40,407 nt of DNA, taken from Rhodobacterales bacterium. Its GTDB lineage: Bacteria; Pseudomonadota; Alphaproteobacteria; Rhodobacterales; Rhodobacteraceae. The first letter of the stretch is position 1, and every line of letters begins with the position of its first letter. The notes beneath the pieces were generated by a model. It saw only the letters and a program-made list of their open reading frames with translations. It was not told the origin of the DNA and did not search any database. The translations under genes were made by a program, and so were the position numbers. The stretch is from positions 1 to 40,407 of the forward strand of contig JAPLPE010000008.1 of NCBI GenBank assembly GCA_026400355.1, read 5' to 3'. This document shows, piece by piece, positions 35,140 through 40,407 of this stretch.

Positions 35140-35766
35140 CTACTCTCCCGGGGCGTCGGCGACGATTTCATCGACCAGACGATCAATCGTCCGCAGGATC
35201 ATTTCAGTCAGATCACTTTGCGGGTTGGTATTGTTTGCCTTTTCCGTGATCGCCCCGTGCACCAGCATGAACATCAGCTTGGCATGGGCCGCGTAGCGGG
35301 CGGCAGCGGTGTCTTCGTCCACCTTGGCAATGATCGCAAAGACACGGGTCATCTGGCGGCAGATTTCGGCCTGCATGCGGTTGCAGGCGGCGGCGACCTC
35401 GGGCTTGCGGGCGGCGGCTGCCATGATTTCGGCCCAAAGCGGATGGTCATCCTTGCAGCTGTCGCTCATCCGGTTGCGCAGACGGTCCCGCATCGCTTCG
35501 ATCGGGCGGGGGGACTGGCTGATGTGAAGGAATTCCTGCTCGACCTCGTCAAGATCGCGGCTGATCATGGCTTCGACGATCGCGGCCTTTGACGGGAAAT
35601 AGCGGTAGAAGTTGCCCGCACTCATCCCTGCCGCGCGGGCCAGATCCTGCATCGAGGCCCCGTCGAACCCTTTTTCAACAAAAGCCATACGGGCCTGCAT
35701 GAGGATCTCGTCCACACGCGGGTCAATGGCGACAGGATCATCGAAATGATGGGCAGAGCGGTTCAC
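35140..35766 (-). CDS. TetR family transcriptional regulator
   Basis: A 208-residue regulator. The N-terminal HTH is at residues about 17-62 (ILMQARMAFVEKGFDGASMQ, AAGMSAGNFYRYFPSKAAIV). The helical ligand-binding domain is less conserved and includes a cysteine in RMSDSCKDDHP. It is the first gene of the efflux operon, followed after 1 nt by the adaptor gene. It probably represses its own operon through the palindrome at 35787-35806. The ligand is probably a pump substrate. Confidence 0.94.
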   Translation of the reverse strand: MNRSAHHFDDPVAIDPRVDEILMQARMAFVEKGFDGASMQDLARAAGMSAGNFYRYFPSKAAIVEAMISRDLDEVEQEFLHISQSPRPIEAMRDRLRNRMSDSCKDDHPLWAEIMAAAARKPEVAAACNRMQAEICRQMTRVFAIIAKVDEDTAAARYAAHAKLMFMLVHGAITEKANNTNPQSDLTEMILRTIDRLVDEIVADAPGE

Positions 35767-35786
35767 GGCGGATTCCTTTGACGTCA

Positions 35787-35806
35787 GTGAATGAACGTTT
35801 ATTCAC
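35787..35806. promoter_or_regulatory. TetR-type operator palindrome
   Basis: A 20-bp inverted repeat with arms GTGAATGAAC and GTTTATTCAC (one mismatch), 20 nt upstream of the TetR start codon. The TGAATGAAC-GTT half-sites are typical of TetR-family autoregulatory operators. Confidence 0.75.
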
Positions 35807-36156
35807 GGCTCGGGCAAGATTCAAGTCGATGGGTCGGTTTTTCTGCACCCGCATCAGGAAATGTAACGGCGTCACGCAAGGTAAAGGGGCGTGCGCCTGA
35901 TTTTGTTGCACCACCCCAAGGCTGGCCTTTCGGTAAGCCCGCGCGCTGCGGCGGCGTCGTGCTGAAACCGGGCTGCGCCACCTTCACATTCCGGCCAGGT
36001 TCGCGCAGACCCGGTCCGCAGTATCGCCTTGTCCGGAAACTGCGGCAAGAGTCCAGCAAGTCCCGAGGTTGGAATCTCACCATACCCACTGGACACCCCT
36101 GATCCACTCGCCTAGAACGCCACCACCCGACGGATCGGCCCAGCCATCCGCCTCCC
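35807..36156. other. Intergenic region between TetR operon and tRNA-Phe, no gene
   Basis: About 350 nt with open frames on both strands but no ribosome binding site, family resemblance or repeat shared with the rest of the window. It should contain the tRNA-Phe promoter; no clear box was found. Confidence 0.55.
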
Positions 36157-36231
36157 GTGCCCGGGTAGCTCAGGGGTAGAGCAGTGGATTGAAAATCCTC
36201 GTGTCGGTGGTTCGATTCCGCCCCCGGGCAC
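36157..36231 (+). tRNA. tRNA-Phe (anticodon GAA)
   Basis: A complete cloverleaf: acceptor GCCCGGG with CCCGGGC, D-arm GCTC...GAGC, anticodon arm GGATT-GAA-AATCC, and a T-arm GGTGG-TTCGATT-CCGCC. Discriminator A and an encoded CCA follow. Length is 75 nt. It marks the left border of the accessory segment. Confidence 0.96.
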
Positions 36232-36523
36232 CACTTAACAAGATGATTTATCTGCATGTTTTATTTCGACGCCATTCTGATCGCTCATGAATTGTTCGCT
36301 GGAGTAACCTCTGGGTAACAAAGGTCAAAGGACTGACCCGAACTCTGAGCTGCGGTTGTATCTTAATGAAGAATTGACCTCGCTCTGCCTCCACAGCTGG
36401 TCGGCATTCCGGAGGCGTTCGAATCAAGGGTGCGCTGAGAATTCGCCGTCATGGCAAGGCGGAGATTGCTATAAGGCAGGATGCGCGAGTATCCGCGCCG
36501 CATCCATCGCAAAGGAGCCTTCA
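36232..36523. other. tRNA-proximal region of the accessory segment, no gene
   Basis: It is more AT-rich than the core DNA immediately after the tRNA. No copy of the tRNA 3' end was found elsewhere in the window, so no right attachment site is seen here. It leads into the AlpA-like gene, whose AGGAG is at 36514-36518. Confidence 0.5.
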
Positions 36524-36763
36524 ATGGCCTCGATCACCACCTACCTCACCGTCCAGCAAGTTGCCGCTCGTCTCGGCATCTCCAAGGCCACAATCTGGCG
36601 CTGGAAGGCAGCAGGCACTTTCCCGGCCGCTTTCAAGCTCAGCGCCGGGAGCACCCGCTGGCGCCTCGCTGACATCGAAGAGTGGGAGAACACGCTTCAG
36701 GTCGGCCTCATGTCCGACCTGCCCGACTTGTCCGACAGCATCTGGCTTCGCACAGCAGCTTAA
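36524..36763 (+). CDS. AlpA-family HTH regulator
   Basis: A 79-residue MerR/excisionase-like HTH protein: YLTVQQVAARLGISKATIWR, then WKAAGTFPAAFKLSAGSTRW followed by RLADIEEW, the AlpA signature. AlpA proteins activate or direct excision in prophages and genomic islands next to tRNAs, which fits this position. The start has AGGAG 5 nt upstream. The tail LMSDLPDLSDSIWLRTAA is extra. No tyrosine integrase that it could serve is in the window. Confidence 0.88.
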   Translation: MASITTYLTVQQVAARLGISKATIWRWKAAGTFPAAFKLSAGSTRWRLADIEEWENTLQVGLMSDLPDLSDSIWLRTAA

Positions 36764-36943
36764 AGGCAGACGAACAAGACGGTATCGGTGCGCTCGAGAT
36801 GGCGCACCGACCGGCGGAAGCCGCCAGCGCGCCTTGCCTGAAACACGGTCCGGGACACCCTCAGCATTCCCAAGCATCTGATCGCTATAAAGAAATCAAG
36901 CAGCACATGATGCTGTGAGAACTCTGACAAGGCGATAAGCAAC

Positions 36944-37342
36944 ATGACAAGACCACATGCGGATACGAGGTTGGCGAAATTCATCGAAAAGCGGGTCCTC
37001 GAGTTGAGACCTACAAAGTCACAGATCGAGATTGCCACAGAGGCGGGGTATCCGAACCCAAATATGGTCGCGATGATCCGAAATGGCTCGACCATGCTTG
37101 CCCTCGACAGGGTGCCTGGTGTGGCCAAGGCGCTGGACTGTGACCCGCGGCACTTGTTCATGCTGGCGCTCGAACAGCGCTGGGGATCGACCACCGCGAA
37201 CGTCATCGCTGAGATCTTCGGCACGGTCGTCACGCAAAATGAATGCATTTGGCTTGCCGAGCTTCGTGACGCGTCGAAGAACGCAGATCCGACGTTGACA
37301 ACCCGGCATCGGACCGCCCTGCGCGCGATGTTCCCGCGATGA
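36944..37342 (+). CDS. XRE-like HTH protein (hypothetical, island-associated)
   Basis: A 132-residue protein. The N-terminal part has a Cro/XRE-like HTH pattern (PTKSQIEIATEAGYPNPNMV, then AMIRNGSTMLALDRVPGVAK) ending in ALDCDPRHLFMLALEQ. The C-terminal half is helical and less characteristic, with LRDASKNADPTLTTRHRTAL. It overlaps the next small ORF by ATGA. It is probably a regulator of the accessory segment; the target is unknown. Confidence 0.65.
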   Translation: MTRPHADTRLAKFIEKRVLELRPTKSQIEIATEAGYPNPNMVAMIRNGSTMLALDRVPGVAKALDCDPRHLFMLALEQRWGSTTANVIAEIFGTVVTQNECIWLAELRDASKNADPTLTTRHRTALRAMFPR

Positions 37343-37515
37343 CGGCACTCATCATCGTCGAGGGGTTCAGGCTTCCGGCCGAGCACCCTCTCACCGTGCA
37401 CGAGGCGGCGTGGGTTCACGCGCTGCGCAGCATCACCGGCGACCAGGTGCCGTCGCCCTCCCTGCGGTTGGTGCAGGGCCTGCGGAGGCTCCTCGGTGAC
37501 GTTGGAGGGCCATGA
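37339..37515 (+). CDS. Small hypothetical protein (58 aa)
   Basis: Starts in the stop of the HTH gene (ATGA overlap) with the sequence MTALIIVEGFRLPAEHPLTV. It continues as an Arg/Leu-rich helix, SLRLVQGLRRLLGDVGGP. The translational coupling and normal composition support a real gene. No family is recognised. The next tiny frame also starts in its stop. Confidence 0.5.
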   Translation: MTALIIVEGFRLPAEHPLTVHEAAWVHALRSITGDQVPSPSLRLVQGLRRLLGDVGGP

Positions 37516-37610
37516 TGTTCGCGCCGGCGTCAGTTCTGTGGCGATGTGACCTTGCAGGCGTAAACAGGCGCGCCGAACGGCGTCTGTCAAACGAACATTC
37601 GAGGTGCTGA
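37512..37610 (+). CDS. Tiny ORF (32 aa), doubtful
   Basis: It overlaps the previous stop by ATGA and encodes MMFAPASVLWRCDLAGVNRR and a further 12 residues. Only the overlap supports it. It may be a chance frame or the start of a truncated gene. Confidence 0.25.
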   Translation: MMFAPASVLWRCDLAGVNRRAERRLSNEHSRC

Positions 37611-38435
37611 CCTTAACATGGTCGGCGCAAACTGGTGCGCAAACTAACATAGTTGCGCGAAAATGGGTGTTTTGGGGTAGTTTATGTTCAAAGCCCGTTA
37701 CCCCTTGTAGTAACGGCTATGTGCAATGTTCGGTCAATCAGCGGCAAAAAACCTTATGAAAACAGCGTGCGGGGTCGCTCACGCTTACCATTTTTTGGTG
37801 ACAGTCGACCGGTTCGGACTTTTGCCCGATCCATGTTAAGTCGAGGCCATCGAAAAGGAGCCTATCACCGGCGCCACAGGCATGTCTCCCATCAGTGACA
37901 TAGTAGTCGCAGACTCAGAAAAACGGTCATGAGCCGCGTCCAGACCGTGACCGGCAAGGCGATCGTTGTGGTTTCAGCGCGCAGGTGTCGGATACCTGGC
38001 TCGACCGCGAACTTGTAACTGCAGGATTGTGGCCGCGCCTTCAGAACGGCGAAGTTCACCAGCACATTCCATAATCCTGATATATTGTTTGCCAGATGAA
38101 ACGCCAGTTATCAGGACTGAACTTCGCACCAGCCTGGCTGGCAGCGTCACTGACAGCTTCGGCGCATCAGAGCTGCTCGGAGTGCTCCGGCAGAGATGGG
38201 CCAGCCCAGGTGTCATGCCAGCCGTCCCCAGCGCAGTCCTGTCTTGCGACCTCGATCGTATTAGTGACGATGGTGACGATCTTCAGGCGCAGAGCGACGG
38301 TTTCCGCACTGCGCTGGGGGCCAGATCCCGCTCTGCTGTCCTTCCGACGCAATGTATGCTTGAAGGCATACATGCATGCCCATAGCATGAAGAAACACGC
38401 TACGGGCATAGAGAGTTCATACGGAGGTTCTCGGG
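37611..38435. other. About 825 nt of gene-poor accessory DNA
   Basis: AT-richer than the core, with stops scattered in most frames. The longer frames (for example 37966-38385 and 38096-38569) lack ribosome binding sites and family resemblance. It contains a small hairpin (CGTTAC/GTAACG near 37700-37720) and a nested inverted repeat at 38049-38127. The GGAGG for the next gene is at 38423-38427. Confidence 0.55.
38049..38127. repeat. Nested long inverted repeat
   Basis: Outer perfect 10-bp arms GCGAAGTTCA (38049-38058) and TGAACTTCGC (38118-38127). Inside them are perfect 8-bp arms TCCTGATA (38075-38082) and TATCAGGA (38109-38116). On the right the two arms are separated by one base, on the left by 16, so the whole can fold as one hairpin with an internal bulge. 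Confidence 0.75.
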
Positions 38436-38648
38436 ATGGCGCGAAGAGGCCTGCCACCGATCATAATGTCGATCGCGATGACGATTATTTGGTTTTTCGT
38501 TGCGGTGACGAGCTGGCCTTTCGCCGCGGTAGCGTCAGTTGTCTTAACGGTAGCATGGTTCTTTGTTAAGAACGGCACCCTGCTTGGCATAGCCGCTACA
38601 GCAGTCATCGGGAGCCTAGGCGCATATCTGATCTACTACGCTGGATGA
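38436..38648 (+). CDS. Small membrane protein (70 aa), unknown function
   Basis: MARRGLPPIIMSIAMTIIWF followed by two more hydrophobic stretches (SWPFAAVASVVLTVAWFFV and LLGIAATAVIGSLGAYLIYY), so probably three membrane segments with an Arg-rich, inside N-terminus. GGAGG lies 8 nt before the ATG, the best ribosome binding site in the accessory segment. It is followed 6 nt later by the broken recombinase. No family is recognised; small membrane proteins in such segments can be toxins or holin-like, but nothing here decides this. Confidence 0.7.
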   Translation: MARRGLPPIIMSIAMTIIWFFVAVTSWPFAAVASVVLTVAWFFVKNGTLLGIAATAVIGSLGAYLIYYAG

Positions 38649-38654
38649 TTTGCG

Positions 38655-38859
38655 ATGCTCTTTTTCATCGATCTGCGAGTGAGCACGGATCGCCAGGGCA
38701 AGAGCGGCCTCGGCCTTGAAGAGCAACGGGCGGCGGAGCTCGATCGCATCGCCAGCAAGGGTCAGCTCGCGGCGGAATATGTCGAGACTTAAAGCGGCAC
38801 GAAAAACGAGCGCCCCTCTGGTGGCCCTGTCCAAGATCAAGCACACCCGGATCGAATAG
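38655..38859 (+). pseudogene. Degraded serine recombinase (resolvase N-terminal domain)
   Basis: The first 45 codons read FFIDLRVSTDRQGKSGLGLE, then EQRAAELDRI and AAEYVET before TAA at 38790. This is the N-terminus of a serine recombinase with the catalytic Ser in RVSTDRQG. A shifted frame continues with KAARKTSAPLVALSKIKHTR, matching the next segment of the resolvase domain, and stops at 38859. The rest is absent. It is a different lineage from the intact recombinase at 39090, so two recombinases have been here. Confidence 0.75.
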
Positions 38860-39036
38860 GAAGGCCCCAACGGCCAGAAGGTGCTTGTCATGGCCCCGGA
38901 GGATTCCTTGATCTCTAGGTAGGGTCTCTTCAGGCCCGCACTTGGATCCTCGCGCCCTCGCCAATATCTGCTATGATGGGGGTGGCGCTGTGCCCGGGCT
39001 GTCCTCGCCCTCGCCGGACCTCGACGCTTCACCAAC

Positions 39037-39098
39037 CACAAATGCTCACAAACGCACACATCAGGTGCTGCCGTCTGCATCCTACACAAATGCTCACA
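39037..39098. repeat. Direct repeat of 14 bp upstream of the recombinase
   Basis: cacaaatgctcaca occurs at 39037-39050 and again at 39085-39098, 48 bp apart. Each copy contains an in-frame ATG of the recombinase frame. They may be regulator or recombinase binding sites, or a local duplication. Confidence 0.6.
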
Positions 39099-39998
39099 CC
39101 CGTTCTCATAGGAATCAATAGGTTGAAGAAGCTCACGGATACGACAACAAGGACAAAAGTTGAAAAGCTGAAAAAGCTCGCCGTGGGCTACATCCGCGTC
39201 TCCATTCAGGAACAAGCTGATAGCGGGAGTGGTCTCAAAGCCCAGGAAGACCAGATACGAGAATGGTCCGCGTCACATGGCTACACCGTGGATCACATCT
39301 TTGAGGACACTCACACGGGCAAAGGGCCCGACAGCCTGGTTCAACGTCTAGGCTTGCAGGATGCCATCAAGACCGCGGAAACAGAAGGCATCGCGATCGT
39401 TGTGACCTCGGTCGATCGCCTTACGCGTCACGATGACACGCTTCAGCTTCTCCTGAAGAAGAAAAAGCTGCGGGTGATTTCCATCAAGGACGACCTGCTA
39501 CTCGATCACACCTATGCTGGTCCGGCTGGTGTTGATGCCGAGAAAGAGGGTGATCGCATCTCTGCGGCGACGAAGAAGACGCATGATCATCAGAAAGCTG
39601 GCGGCGCAAAACTCGGTAACGTGGCTTCCCTGCCTTTAGCCAGAAAGAACTCGCAGAAGTCGCGTTCAGACAAATCCTATAATGTCGTTCTCGAAATCGC
39701 GGATTTTCTTCAAGCTCATCCCGGTTATGAGCGTTTACCGTGCCGCGCGCTGGCTGAAAAGCTGAACGCTGCCGGCTCTCGTTCAAGCCGCGGGCTTGAA
39801 TGGACCAAGGGTTCTCTGCGTGATTTCCATACCGCTGCCAAGGAAGAGATCCTTGTTCGCAATGAACTCAGCGCACTTCCTGACGACTTCGTTTCTGTGA
39901 GCCCGACACCCGAACCGATCATACCGCAAGACACGGACACCCCAGAAGTCGAACTCGACGAGGTCTACAAGACGAACCCGAAGTTCGGCATGTTCTGA
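39090..39998 (+). CDS. Compact serine recombinase
   Basis: About 300 residues. The resolvase domain begins AVGYIRVSIQEQADSGSGLK (catalytic Ser in YIRVS) and goes on with EDTHTGKGPDSLVQRLGLQD and VVTSVDRLTRHDDTLQLLL (catalytic Arg in DRLTR). A short C-terminal DNA-binding part has an HTH-like LPCRALAEKLNAAGSRSSRG followed by LEWTKGSLRDF. It lacks the zinc ribbon and coiled coil of large serine integrases. The start is uncertain: the frame is open to 38973, ATGs lie at 39042 and 39090, and a TTG at 39123 has the best-placed AGGA. The acidic tail ELDEVYKTNPKFGMF is unusual. It probably acts in inversion, resolution or movement of this segment. Confidence 0.85.
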   Translation: MLTPVLIGINRLKKLTDTTTRTKVEKLKKLAVGYIRVSIQEQADSGSGLKAQEDQIREWSASHGYTVDHIFEDTHTGKGPDSLVQRLGLQDAIKTAETEGIAIVVTSVDRLTRHDDTLQLLLKKKKLRVISIKDDLLLDHTYAGPAGVDAEKEGDRISAATKKTHDHQKAGGAKLGNVASLPLARKNSQKSRSDKSYNVVLEIADFLQAHPGYERLPCRALAEKLNAAGSRSSRGLEWTKGSLRDFHTAAKEEILVRNELSALPDDFVSVSPTPEPIIPQDTDTPEVELDEVYKTNPKFGMF

Positions 39999-40407
39999 TC
40001 GCCGGCTCAGGTTGCATCGGCTGTTCATTGATCCTGGTCATGTTCGTCAGGCTCGTGACCGAGGCCAGGCTACCGGCACAGGACAGGCGGTCCACTTACC
40101 ATGCCGGCCACAGGCGTTGCATCCCGTGCGTGCCTCCCGTGACTGATCATTGGGGATCGGCCTCTCATCCGGTTTGCGACGATGGGGCCGTTCATGTCAG
40201 CTAACACCGCACTTCAGGGAAGCGTGCGCCTCTCGCGTCGAACAAAAGACGCCGAAGGGAAACAAAGTAAGCGGTGCGTCGGCCCCGTTGTTTCGGCCTG
40301 AGACCATTTCGGGCATGCCGGCCTGCAACTGAGTTTGCGGGAGGTTTGCAGTGGAGCACCAAAATGAGCACCGGATGGAGGTTCCCAGTCGCAAGGGAGT
40401 TTCACGC
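39999..40407. other. Right end of window, no supported gene
   Basis: About 410 nt after the recombinase. Frames on both strands are short. An ATG at 40364 opens a frame to the window edge (MSTGWRFPVAREFH), too short to judge. No terminal repeat or tRNA end was found, so the right border of the accessory segment is not in view. Confidence 0.5.

Noticed and set aside
36799-36918. Short frame (39 codons, starting MAHRPAEAAS) between the AlpA-like and HTH genes
   Set aside because: No ribosome binding site and low-complexity His/Pro content; kept out for lack of support.
37653-37898. 81-codon frame in the accessory segment
   Set aside because: GTG start without a ribosome binding site, Arg/His-rich tail and no family resemblance.
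37929-38018. A 29-codon ORF starting MSRVQTVTGKAIVV, similar to the start of small-subunit isopropylmalate dehydratases
   Set aside because: Only about a dozen residues look alike, the rest diverges at once, and chance similarity of this length is likely.
38096-38569. 157-codon frame overlapping the small membrane protein gene
   Set aside because: It starts inside the nested inverted repeat, has Cys/Arg-rich irregular composition, and overlaps a better-supported gene in another frame.
1-40407. CRISPR arrays, rRNA genes or a replication origin
   Set aside because: No regularly spaced repeats of CRISPR type, no rRNA-like sequence and no DnaA-box cluster were noticed on either strand.

Overview
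The window is high-GC alphaproteobacterial DNA, most likely from a Rhodobacterales (Roseobacter/Rhodobacter-type) chromosome. The evidence is the gene block hisD - UPF0262 - low-molecular-weight phosphatase - infA - maf - small RNase E/G - yacG next to murA and a DUF2948 gene, an arrangement I know from that order. The two tRNAs are ordinary bacterial types with an encoded CCA end.

Layout. (1) 1-547: 5' part of an FG-GAP beta-propeller gene cut by the window edge, then about 1 kb with no recognisable gene, then tRNA-Thr(GGT). (2) 1.7-3.6 kb: a small basic ORF, murA and a DUF2948 gene on the plus strand. (3) 3.8-8.6 kb: the conserved housekeeping block hisD to yacG on the minus strand. (4) 8.7-20.9 kb: a catabolic island. 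A tightly packed minus-strand operon encodes a CaiB-type CoA-transferase, an orphan HTH/coiled-coil protein, hydantoinase/oxoprolinase-type subunits A and B, an N-carbamoylsarcosine-amidase-like hydrolase and a complete ribose-type ABC importer. Divergent from it are an HMG-CoA-lyase-family gene and a GntR/FCD regulator. A perfect 14-bp palindrome sits between the two units. (5) 21-30 kb, all minus strand: a PHP-domain phosphoesterase with a polyamine/iron-type ABC importer, a broken choline-kinase-like gene, a dimethylglycine/sarcosine dehydrogenase-like flavoprotein and an intact choline-kinase-like gene. (6) 30.6-35.8 kb: a TetR - membrane-fusion - RND efflux operon with a TetR-type palindrome in front. 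(7) 36.2 kb to the end: tRNA-Phe(GAA) followed by a gene-poor accessory segment with an AlpA-like regulator, several small ORFs, a small membrane protein, a degraded serine recombinase and an intact compact serine recombinase.

How the genes may work together. Regions 4 and 5 share a theme of N-methylated small molecules. The hydantoinase pair and the amidase would convert an imported N-methylhydantoin-like ring to sarcosine, and the flavoprotein of region 5 belongs to a family that demethylates dimethylglycine or sarcosine. The CoA-transferase and the lyase do not belong to the textbook creatinine route. They suggest either a second carbon-skeleton branch or a different lactam/imide substrate. 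This combination, plus a DNA-binding-like coiled-coil protein inside the operon, is the best candidate for an undescribed system here. Assignments rest on reading motifs and gene order; no database search was run.
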